Assembly (NCBI RefSeq): GCF_002910915.1
Contig: NZ_NEUF01000136.1
Coordinates: 1,920 to 53,585, forward strand
Reading direction: 5' to 3'
Source of the DNA: Streptomyces sp. SM10
GTDB taxonomy: Bacteria; Actinomycetota; Actinomycetes; Streptomycetales; Streptomycetaceae
DNA: 51,666 nt
In this document: piece by piece, positions 1 through 6,800 of the stretch
Numbering within the stretch: the first letter of the stretch is position 1
How the letters are laid out: the number at the start of each line of letters is the position of its first letter
Translations under genes and position numbers: made by a program
Notes under the pieces: generated by a model
The model's input: only the letters and a program-made list of their open reading frames with translations
Databases searched by the model: none
Told to the model about the DNA's origin: nothing

Positions 1-1
1 A

Positions 2-1051
2 GGCGCCCGCACCTGGGTCGCCGGACCCGACGGCCGGCTCCATACGGTCGGCGACGTGGCCCCCGGCGGCGTCGGGCGCGCCCTGGGCGTGGCCGACCGG
101 GCCGTGCGCCTCGGCGAGAGCGCGGTCACCCACCGGGAGCTCGGCCGGGCCGGCCTGGCGGTCTCGGGGGCGACGGTCTCGCCGGACGGAAGACTCGGCG
201 CCGGGAAGGGCGTCAAGGCCGTCACCGCGCGGGGCGTGGCGTGGACGGAGCCGCCTCTCGCCGCCCTCTGGGAGACGCCGCCGTACGAGCAGGCCACCCG
301 TGCCCTGCGGTCCACCTCCCGCTACGCGGACCCGGACGGCGGCGGCAGCGACCTGCTCTTCCTCGACGTCGAACTCCGCGGCGCCGTAAGGGAGCCGGGC
401 GGCACCTGTCTGCTCGCGTGGTGCGAAGGCGACGGCGGCGGCGACGGCGTGTCCGTCCGGCTCACGGTCGCCGACGACGATCCCGCGCTGGCCCACCGGG
501 ACAACCTGATGCTGCTTGCCACGGCACCGGGAACGCGGCTGCGGATCATCGGCCGTCTGGTACCCGCGCTCCACCCCCGGCTCGCGCTCCTCGCCTGCTC
601 GCACCCCACCGGCGAGGGCACGGTCGACCTCGGTTTCGACCGCCTGCGCCGCGCCGACCTCCCTGTCCCGGACGCCCGCGCCCACCCCGCCCCGCCCGGG
701 CCCGGCGACTCCGGCGCACACTCACCCCTGCACCTTCTGGAGCGCCGCGTCGAACAGACGGTCCCGGCGGGCCGCGCCGCCCTCGGCATGCTCGGCGATG
801 TCTCCGCCGAGACCCGTCGCCTCCGCGCGGGGGGCCTTCCCACGGCCGCCGGCCTTCTCGCCGCCCTGTGCGCCTCGGCCGCCCGACGCGGACGCGACCC
901 CTTCGGCCGGCTGCTCCCCGCCGACACCGACGGCTTCGCCACCCACTGGCTCTCCGCCGCCCGCTACACATCCGCCGTGTCCGAGTCCCTGTGCGCGGCA
1001 GCCTGGGAACCGACGCAGGCAGACCTGGAGGCGGCACCACGGACCTCATGA
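2..1051 (+). CDS. Hypothetical protein, C-terminal part (5' end outside window)
   Basis: The reading frame is open from base 2 with no stop upstream, so the gene begins to the left of the window; a GTG at 56 exists but has no reason to be the true start. About 350 residues are visible. The C-terminal third is Ala/Arg-rich and looks helical (around residues 240-345), the rest is mixed with several short hydrophobic stretches, and no signal peptide, membrane segment or catalytic motif is evident. I do not recognise the family and assign no function. Codon use (strong G/C third positions) is that of a genuine Streptomyces gene. It ends in TGA 331 bases before the phosphatase gene, so it is probably a separate transcription unit. 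Confidence 0.6.
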   Translation, partial: GARTWVAGPDGRLHTVGDVAPGGVGRALGVADRAVRLGESAVTHRELGRAGLAVSGATVSPDGRLGAGKGVKAVTARGVAWTEPPLAALWETPPYEQATRALRSTSRYADPDGGGSDLLFLDVELRGAVREPGGTCLLAWCEGDGGGDGVSVRLTVADDDPALAHRDNLMLLATAPGTRLRIIGRLVPALHPRLALLACSHPTGEGTVDLGFDRLRRADLPVPDARAHPAPPGPGDSGAHSPLHLLERRVEQTVPAGRAALGMLGDVSAETRRLRAGGLPTAAGLLAALCASAARRGRDPFGRLLPADTDGFATHWLSAARYTSAVSESLCAAAWEPTQADLEAAPRTS

Positions 1052-1382
1052 CATCCGTGCACGCCACGCGGATCACGCGAGGGAGGCGTACCGGCCGGAG
1101 CGTCGGTGAAGGCGGCTTCCCACCGACCCCTGGGCAAGCCACCCCGCGCGTCGTCGCAGAGCTCCCGACGCGCCATGACCGAGAGGGGAAGGCACGCGGA
1201 GAATCCGACCCTGCCCTTCCGGACGGCGCGAGACCGTGCCGGAGCCGCGACTCGTCCGCAGACCGGCCCGCCCAGCCGGGGCGAGCCGCTCCCGGCCGGG
1301 CGGGGAGGAATGCGATCGTGGGCCGTCAGGTTGGCACCAACGGCACAGACGTACGAACACGGCACAGAGAGCGGAAGCACCC
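1052..1382. other. Intergenic, no gene seen
   Basis: There is no convincing coding frame here. The stretch contains several short GC palindromes but no clear strong hairpin. It holds the untranslated lead-in to the histidine phosphatase gene, ending in a purine-rich ribosome site (GCGGAAG) about 7 bases before the ATG. Confidence 0.5.
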
Positions 1383-2006
1383 ATGGGCGAGTTGATCCTG
1401 ATCCGGCACGGCGAGACCGAGTGGTCCCGGTCCGGGCAGCACACGAGCTGGACCGACCTGCCCCTGACCGCGCTCGGGGAGCGACAGGCCCGCGCCCTCG
1501 TGCCGCTGCTCGCGGAGCGGGAGATCGGGCTCACCCTGGCCAGCCCCTACCTCCGTGCCCGCCGCACCGCCGAGCTGGCGGGTCTGCCGACGCCCCGCGA
1601 GACCCCGGACCTGCGGGAGTGGGACTACGGGGCGTACGAGGGAGTCACCACGGTCGAGATCCGCCGCACCCGGCCCGACTGGAACCTCTGGACCGACGGC
1701 GTCGCCCCGGGGCCCGCGGAGCACCCGGGGGAGAGCCCGCAGGAGGTGGGCGACCGGGCGGACCGGATCCTGGCGGAGGTCCGGGCGGCGGCCTCCCGTC
1801 TCGGCGACGCCGACATCGCGCTGGTGGCCCACTCGCACTTCCTCCGCGTGCTGACCGCCCGCTACCTGCGACTGACACCGGCGAGCGGCGAACTCTTCCA
1901 GCTCCACACCGGCGCGGTCTCCCGCCTCGGCACGGAACACGGGAAGCCGGTCGTCACCGCGCTCAACATGGCCCTCCCGGAGAAGCTGTTCAACGCGATC
2001 GCCTGA
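1383..2006 (+). CDS. Histidine phosphatase family protein (phosphoglycerate mutase-like)
   Basis: This 207-residue protein opens with the family signature LIRHGETEW at residues 4-12, containing the catalytic His and Arg. The downstream ASPYLRARRTAE block supplies the second Arg, a Glu occurs in REWDYGAYEG, and a late His lies in the LVAHSHFLRV motif. Together these form the usual two-His phosphohydrolase pocket, with the first His being phosphorylated. Length matches the small cytosolic branch-2 phosphatases of the superfamily (GpmB/CobC-like). The substrate cannot be told from the sequence; members act on sugar phosphates, phosphoglycerate or alpha-ribazole phosphate. No cobalamin gene is nearby, so CobC is not favoured. 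ATG at 1383 is chosen because it directly precedes the signature and has a ribosome site. Confidence 0.9.
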   Translation: MGELILIRHGETEWSRSGQHTSWTDLPLTALGERQARALVPLLAEREIGLTLASPYLRARRTAELAGLPTPRETPDLREWDYGAYEGVTTVEIRRTRPDWNLWTDGVAPGPAEHPGESPQEVGDRADRILAEVRAAASRLGDADIALVAHSHFLRVLTARYLRLTPASGELFQLHTGAVSRLGTEHGKPVVTALNMALPEKLFNAIA

Positions 2007-2168
2007 GCACCCCGGGATCGCCCTCCGACGGGCTGCCCGGTCACGGGAGCCGAACCGGTGGCCCGTCGGCCGGCCACCGTGCAGATCGTGCGCCGTGGCC
2101 GGGGGCTCTGCCTGTGCCGGGGCCCGAAGCGGTTGGCCGAAGGCCACCTGCGAGCGCGACAATGCCTC

Positions 2169-2786
2169 GTGCGCACTCCTCGTTCCCGGGACTCCGAACT
2201 GCCCGACGTCATCGATCGTTACGTCAACCCCGCACATCAGGGGACCCGGCGCTACCTCCATCTGCTCCACGGCAACTTCACCCACGACGAGGGGAGCCTG
2301 CGCGCGCCCTTCCTCCGCTCCCTGCGCGCGGCCGCCGTGGACATCACCGACGAGGAACTGGAGATCCTGCTGCGGGGCGAGTGGCGTTCCCGCCTCACCG
2401 CTGCCTGGCTGATCGGCGTCGATCGGCGTACGCACTTCCGCGATGTGCTCGGCGACCTGCTTCTCGAGAGCAGGCTGTGCTTCTCCGGTCAGGGCTACTG
2501 CTTCGCCCTCGCGCGCTTCGGCACGGAGGAGGACGCCCTGCATCTGGTGGCCTACCTCGACCGCCAACTCCCATGGCCCGACCGCCAGTACGACCAGCGC
2601 TGGGCCATGAGTGCGCTCCTCCACATCGACGGCGGGGCCGGAACCGCACACGCGACCCGCTTCCTTGAACCCGGAGGACTGTGGCACCGGTGGAACGACG
2701 CCCAGTTCGCGCCCTCGCCGCCGAGCCGGTTCATCGACGAACTGTGCGCGTCGGCGGACTCCCCCGGAGAGACCGCTCAGCCGTAG
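2169..2786 (+). CDS. DUF6000 family protein
   Basis: The protein matches my memory of DUF6000, a small cytosolic family of unknown function common in actinobacteria. Characteristic blocks are the D-RYV-P start, the GTRRYL-LLHGNF block, the WRSRLTAAWLIGVDRR block, the GQGYCFALARFGT block and a late GGLW. From the GTG at 2169 it is 205 residues. An in-frame GTG at 2058 has a GGAG ribosome site, but its extra 37 residues are low-complexity Arg-rich sequence unlike the family, so I prefer 2169 with moderate certainty. There is no signal peptide or membrane helix. It stands alone between the phosphatase and the LPMO promoter; nothing links it to either. Confidence 0.7.
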   Translation: MRTPRSRDSELPDVIDRYVNPAHQGTRRYLHLLHGNFTHDEGSLRAPFLRSLRAAAVDITDEELEILLRGEWRSRLTAAWLIGVDRRTHFRDVLGDLLLESRLCFSGQGYCFALARFGTEEDALHLVAYLDRQLPWPDRQYDQRWAMSALLHIDGGAGTAHATRFLEPGGLWHRWNDAQFAPSPPSRFIDELCASADSPGETAQP

Positions 2787-2855
2787 CTGCGGCTCCGAAA
2801 CGGTCATCGCGTCGCGAACTCCTTCGGCTGCCGAGGCGCCCTTCTGCGCAAGGCG

Positions 2856-2884
2856 TTTACAGGGTGGGGGCCCGGCGCTAGCCT
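2856..2884 (+). promoter_or_regulatory. Promoter of the LPMO gene (-35 TTTACA, -10 TAGCCT)
   Basis: TTTACA (2856-2861) and TAGCCT (2879-2884) are separated by exactly 17 bases, a reasonable sigma-HrdB promoter. The predicted transcription start near 2891 falls immediately before the CebR-type palindrome at 2892, a classic repression geometry. It reads into the LPMO gene with a leader of about 68 bases. Confidence 0.55.
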
Positions 2885-2891
2885 CCGCTAG

Positions 2892-2905
2892 TGGGAGCGC
2901 TCCCA
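2892..2905. promoter_or_regulatory. CebR operator (cellobiose-responsive)
   Basis: The 14-base perfect palindrome TGGGAGCGCTCCCA is the known consensus box of CebR, the LacI-family repressor of Streptomyces cellulose utilisation that is released by cellobiose or cello-oligosaccharides. It overlaps the predicted transcription start of the LPMO gene. The repressor gene itself is not in this window. Confidence 0.85.
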
Positions 2906-2958
2906 AGCTTGCACCGCATCCCGGCCCCACCCGGCGCCGCAGCGAAGGGACGTACATC

Positions 2959-4038
2959 GTGATCCATCTGTCCAGGCACCGATTACTGACCGGCACCCGT
3001 CGAAGAGCCGTTCTCCTCACTCTGCTCGCCCTCCTCACGACCGTTCCCGCCCTCGGGCTGGTCGTCACGACGGGCGAGAAGGCGGAAGCGCACGGCACGC
3101 CCATGAAGCCCGCCAGCCGCACCTTCCTGTGCTGGCAGGACGCCCTGACGGACACCGGCGAGATCAAGCCCGTGAACCCCGCATGCAAGGCCGCCGCGCA
3201 GGAGAGCGGGACCACCCCGTTCTACAACTGGTTCTCCGTGCTCCGCTCCGACGGCGCCGGCCGCACCCGCGGCTTCGTGCCCGACGGCGAGCTGTGCAGC
3301 GGTGGCAACACCAACTTCACCGGGTTCGACAAGCCCAGCACCGACTGGCCGGTGACCCACCTGACCGAGGGCTCGACCATCGACTTCTCGTACAACGCGT
3401 GGGCCGCGCACCCGGGTTGGTTCTACGTCTACATCACCAAGGACGGCTACGACCCGACGCAGCCGCTGAGCTGGGACGACATGGAGGAGAGCCCCTTCAT
3501 CTCCGTCGACCACCCGCCGCTGAACGGCAGCCCGGGCACCGTCGAGGCCGACTACCGGTGGACCGGTGCGCTGCCCGACGACAAGGACGGGCGCCATGTC
3601 ATCTATGTGGTCTGGCAGCGCTCCGACAGCCAGGAGACCTTCTACTCCTGCTCCGACGTGGTCTTCGACGGCGGCAACGGAGAGGTGACCGGAGTCAAGG
3701 ACGGCACCTCCACCACCCCGACCGAGCCCCCGCCCGGTGCCTGCACCGCCACGCGCAGCACGACCGGCAGCTGGAGCGGTGGATACCAGTCCCAGGTGAC
3801 CGTCACCAACTCCGGCACGGTACCGATGCTCGGATGGATGGTCGAGTGGACCCAGCCCGCCGGGCAGAGCGTCGCCAGTCTCTGGAGCGGAGCGATGACG
3901 ACGCAGGGACAGGAGGTGATGGTCCACAACGCGGGCTGGAACGGCTCGCTGGACCCCGGTGAATCCACGACCTTCGGGTACGTCACCGACGGCGGTTCGC
4001 CGGACCCGGCACTCGCACTCGGCTGCAGGGTGGGCTGA
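2959..4038 (+). CDS. Secreted AA10 lytic polysaccharide monooxygenase with CBM2
   Basis: The copper enzyme oxidatively cleaves crystalline polysaccharide outside the cell. From GTG 2959 (ribosome site GAAGGGA) the protein has 359 residues. It starts with a signal peptide with an RRR n-region and cleavage after AEA at residue 44, so the mature chain begins with His45, the first copper ligand of the histidine brace. The second ligand is the His in NAWAAHPG, and the core ends in YSCSDVVFDGG. A Thr/Pro linker (about residues 245-260) leads to a C-terminal CBM2 of about 100 residues, bounded by the two usual Cys. The core resembles the cellulose-active, C1-oxidising Streptomyces LPMOs more than the single-domain chitin-active ones. 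The CebR operator upstream supports cellulose as the substrate. Confidence 0.92.
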   Translation: MIHLSRHRLLTGTRRRAVLLTLLALLTTVPALGLVVTTGEKAEAHGTPMKPASRTFLCWQDALTDTGEIKPVNPACKAAAQESGTTPFYNWFSVLRSDGAGRTRGFVPDGELCSGGNTNFTGFDKPSTDWPVTHLTEGSTIDFSYNAWAAHPGWFYVYITKDGYDPTQPLSWDDMEESPFISVDHPPLNGSPGTVEADYRWTGALPDDKDGRHVIYVVWQRSDSQETFYSCSDVVFDGGNGEVTGVKDGTSTTPTEPPPGACTATRSTTGSWSGGYQSQVTVTNSGTVPMLGWMVEWTQPAGQSVASLWSGAMTTQGQEVMVHNAGWNGSLDPGESTTFGYVTDGGSPDPALALGCRVG

Positions 4039-4052
4039 GCCCGGGGCACCGA

Positions 4053-4090
4053 GCGGCCGGCATCCCGCCTTCGGGCGAGGTGCCGGCCGC
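4053..4090. terminator. Bidirectional terminator between LPMO and signal peptidase genes
   Basis: A GC-rich hairpin: a 10-bp outer stem (4053-4062 with 4081-4090), an inner stem with one mismatch, and a TTCG tetraloop at 4070-4073. It sits between two convergent genes and can serve both. Confidence 0.75.
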
Positions 4091-4106
4091 GCCGCTGCCG
4101 GTGCCT

Positions 4107-4775
4107 TCAGGGTCGGTCCGCCAGGAGGGGAGGCGGAGGCATGACCCACCGCCGCTCGCGCTGCCCTGCACTGCGGGCGGCGAGCGCCGACACGAGTGCG
4201 GTGACGGTCAGAAGCGCCCCGATCAGCATGGTGAGCCCGAGTCCCGCGAGGGCGCCGCGGCCCGAAGAGGCCCGGCCCAGGACGGAGGTGTCCGAGACCG
4301 TTCCCGACCGGTCGTCCAGGAAGTAGCGGGAGTCCCTGGCGTTCCCGCGGAAGTCACCGAGTATGAAGAGCCGTCCTTCGGGGACCGCAACGTCGTACGC
4401 GAGCGCAGTGCCGGACGGGTCGCCGTCCTTGACGTACGGCTCGGTCAGCGGCGTGCCGTTCACCGTGACCGGTTCGTCGCGGAGCTGGGCGACACGGTCG
4501 CCCCCTGTGCCGATCACGCGTCCGAGCACGGCCCCGCCCTCGTACCGGTCCGGTGCCCGGTACAGCACCACCTCTCCACGCCGAATCTCACCCGGCCCGG
4601 TCCGCTCGATGACGACGCGCTCGCCGACGGGGTACGTCGGCTCCATCGAACTGCCGGTCACCTGCGCCGTCGTGTAGAAGAACCCGAACAGGACCACGGG
4701 TCCCACCAGCAGTAGTGCCCCGACCACCCCGGAGGCCCAGGCCGCGATGCGCAGCCCTCGTCCTGCCTGCCCCAC
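4107..4775 (-). CDS. Signal peptidase I (S26)-like membrane protein, catalytic Lys not apparent
   Basis: This 222-residue protein starts at a GTG with a GGAGG ribosome site. It has an N-terminal membrane helix (about residues 10-33), the catalytic-Ser box GSSMEPTY (Ser43), the box-D-like stretch LGRVIGTGGDRV (84-95), the box-E-like GDFRGNARDSRYF (near 140-150), and a second hydrophobic helix near the C-terminus. Fold and length fit Gram-positive type I signal peptidases, which remove signal peptides outside the membrane. Oddly, the residue that should be the general-base Lys just before RVIG is Gly85. Either another residue serves or activity is altered. It lies next to the sortase and its probable surface protein on the same strand, though 132 bases separate it from the sortase stop, so it may belong to the same cell-surface module. 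Confidence 0.85.
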   Translation of the reverse strand: MGQAGRGLRIAAWASGVVGALLLVGPVVLFGFFYTTAQVTGSSMEPTYPVGERVVIERTGPGEIRRGEVVLYRAPDRYEGGAVLGRVIGTGGDRVAQLRDEPVTVNGTPLTEPYVKDGDPSGTALAYDVAVPEGRLFILGDFRGNARDSRYFLDDRSGTVSDTSVLGRASSGRGALAGLGLTMLIGALLTVTALVSALAARSAGQRERRWVMPPPPLLADRP

Positions 4776-4907
4776 AAGTCCTCCCCGAACGTACGTGCGG
4801 GGAGATTACAGGGCGCCCGCCCGCACCCGTGCACCCGCGGTGGCCGACGCGGACGGCCGGTACCTCGCCCCCGAGGTACCGGCCGGTTCCGTACGGGCGG
4901 CCGCGGA

Positions 4908-5630
4908 TCAGGCAGCCTTCTTCTTGAGCGAGGTGAGGTGGGCGAAGACGACGACGTTGGCGGAGTAGCCACCCTTCTTGTCGAAGCGTCCACCGCACGT
5001 CAGAAGCCTGAGCTCCGGGCGGCCGGTGGCCCCGTACACCTTGTCGTCCGGGAACTTGTCCTTCGTGTAGGTCTTGACCTCGTCGACGGTGAAGACCGCG
5101 GTCCGCTTGTCCGCCCGGGTGACCTTCACGGTGTCACCCCGGCGCAGGACGTTGAGATTGAGGAAGATCGCCGGGCCCGTCGCGGTGTCCCGGTGGCCGA
5201 CGAGCAGCGACGTTCCCGCTTCCCCGGGGGACGGGCCCTTCCGGTACCACCCCACCAGCTTGGGCCTGCTCAGCGGTGGGGCGCCGAGCCGTCCCTTCCT
5301 GTCGAGGTCGAGACCGGTGACCGGCGCCTCGATGAAGATGGCGGGGATGGCGACCTTCACCGGCCGGGAGTGCACCAGCGGGGCGTGCGAGGCGGGCACC
5401 TTCTCCTGAGGCTTGTGCGGTGCCCGGCGGAACGGCGCCGCCCCGCCGCCCGCGGCGTCGCTGCCGCGGGCGGCGGTGACCGACGAGGCGTCCTCGGGCG
5501 AGTCCGTGCTCGCCCACACGACGCCGGTCACCAGCGAGAAGGTCACACACAGGGTCATCGTGAGCCGGCATGCACGGCTCGGGCCCCGTCGTCGCCGTCG
5601 ACCGCGCGTGCTACGCCTCGTTACGGGCAC
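4908..5630 (-). CDS. Class F sortase
   Basis: This is a membrane-anchored transpeptidase of 240 residues. A very basic N-terminus and one membrane helix (about residues 24-41) are followed by a flexible Ala/Gly linker and the sortase beta-barrel. The active site is visible as His146 in LLVGHRDT and Cys212 in LRLLTCGG, with basic residues immediately after (Arg215) and in the last strand region. The arrangement and small size match the actinobacterial class F group. The GTG start at 5630 lies inside the end of the upstream surface-protein gene (20-base overlap), implying translational coupling. Class F sortases attach proteins with a C-terminal sorting signal to peptidoglycan; the overlapping gene is the obvious candidate client. 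Confidence 0.9.
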   Translation of the reverse strand: MPVTRRSTRGRRRRRGPSRACRLTMTLCVTFSLVTGVVWASTDSPEDASSVTAARGSDAAGGGAAPFRRAPHKPQEKVPASHAPLVHSRPVKVAIPAIFIEAPVTGLDLDRKGRLGAPPLSRPKLVGWYRKGPSPGEAGTSLLVGHRDTATGPAIFLNLNVLRRGDTVKVTRADKRTAVFTVDEVKTYTKDKFPDDKVYGATGRPELRLLTCGGRFDKKGGYSANVVVFAHLTSLKKKAA

Positions 5631-6321
5631 GGCGACGTGCGGATCGGCGGACCATGATCAGCCCTGCGATTCCGGCGGCACCGGCGACCACGGCGGCCGA
5701 GGTCCCGATGTTCGAGTCGCTCTCGGAGCTGACGCCCTCCATCTCCGGGACGCCGCCACCGCCGGCGGGCACGGCGCCGGACGGCTTGTCGTAGATCTCT
5801 GCGGTGCCCTTCTGCGAGCTCTTCTCGGCGCCGCTGTCACTCCGGGCGCCCGCTTCGGACGAACCCCGGCCGCCTTCCTCACGGTTGCCGCCCTGCCCGC
5901 CGTTCTGGCCCGGGCGGGAGCAGTCGACCTCGAAGCTCTTCTGCTTCGGGACCGGCCCGGCGGTCCAGGTCAGCTGGTAAGTGCCCTCCGGAAGCAGGTA
6001 CTCCTGGCTGCGGGCCTTGCCGTCCACGAGCGGGAGGGTGTTCGTCAGCGTGTTGCCCGGAGGCCGCTCGGTGATGGTCCACACGAGCTGCGGGAGCTCC
6101 CCGAAGTTGCTCGCCACGAGGACGAACTGGCAGACCTCGACACCGTTGCGGTCACCGCGCGAGTGCCAGCTGACGGAACGGATGTCGATGTCGCCGCTCT
6201 CGCCGAGGGCGAGGGCGGCGGGGGCCGCGGCCACGAGCGTGGCGCCGGCCACGGCGACCGCGGCAGCCACCTTGGTGCCCGTACGGACGCTGCGTGAGCG
6301 GAGGGAAGCGGAAATGCGCAT
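5611..6321 (-). CDS. Secreted surface protein with C-terminal membrane anchor, coupled to sortase
   Basis: This protein of 236 residues starts at ATG 6321, with the ribosome site AAGGAG. A long Ala-rich signal peptide ends near ALA at about residue 40. A folded domain of roughly 110 residues with two Cys follows, then a Gly/Ser/Glu-rich disordered stretch (about 135-200). The C-terminus is a hydrophobic helix followed by a basic tail (VRRSARRRARNEA). This is the layout of a sortase substrate, but no LPxTG or LAxTG pentapeptide is visible; the residues before the helix read SDSNIGTSAA. I do not recognise the folded domain. The gene overlaps the sortase gene and is probably co-transcribed with it. 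Confidence 0.75.
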   Translation of the reverse strand: MRISASLRSRSVRTGTKVAAAVAVAGATLVAAAPAALALGESGDIDIRSVSWHSRGDRNGVEVCQFVLVASNFGELPQLVWTITERPPGNTLTNTLPLVDGKARSQEYLLPEGTYQLTWTAGPVPKQKSFEVDCSRPGQNGGQGGNREEGGRGSSEAGARSDSGAEKSSQKGTAEIYDKPSGAVPAGGGGVPEMEGVSSESDSNIGTSAAVVAGAAGIAGLIMVRRSARRRARNEA

Positions 6322-6737
6322 GCTGGGCTCCTTCAAGCCGAGATGATTGTCGTACTGATCACCTGATCGCCTAAGAGATGACATGGATCATCGGAAGAGT
6401 CCCTCGGGACACCGTAAAAACGCGTAAAAGTACCCTGACTAGCCGATAGCGGTCAGGGAGCCGCCGCCCGGGAGCCGTCCGGGACCCGGAAACGGAGGAG
6501 GACGGGCCGCCGCGGTCTGCGGGCGGCCCGCCTCTGCCGGACGTGGCTGAGCATGGGGCGGGACCAGCGGAAACGCTGCCGCGGCGCCGGTGCGCAGCCG
6601 TCAGGACCACGGCCGCGACCCCGCCTGCGGGGACTCCCGCCCGGGCCGTCGGGCGGGAGAGGGCCGCGGGCCAGGGAGGGCGGCTGCGAGGGCGGGCCGG
6701 CTCTCGCCCGTCCCCGGAGGGCGCGGGGCGCAACGTA
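6322..6737. other. Intergenic; promoter region of the surface protein-sortase unit and one hairpin
   Basis: I see no gene. The part nearest 6322 is comparatively A/T-rich (6340-6445) and should hold the promoter for the minus-strand surface protein. A 9-bp perfect inverted repeat pairs 6503-6511 with 6522-6530 around a 10-base loop and may be a weak terminator. Confidence 0.5.
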
Positions 6738-6777
6738 CCGGGGGCGGCCACCCGTCCGTGCGGGTGGCCGCCCCCGG
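6738..6777 (-). terminator. Terminator of the alpha-mannosidase gene
   Basis: A perfect 17-bp stem (6738-6754 with 6761-6777) with a 6-base loop lies 23 bases beyond the stop codon of the minus-strand mannosidase. It has no T-run, which is usual for Streptomyces terminators. Confidence 0.85.
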
Positions 6778-6800
6778 CCGTCTCAACTCAGGTCAGACGC

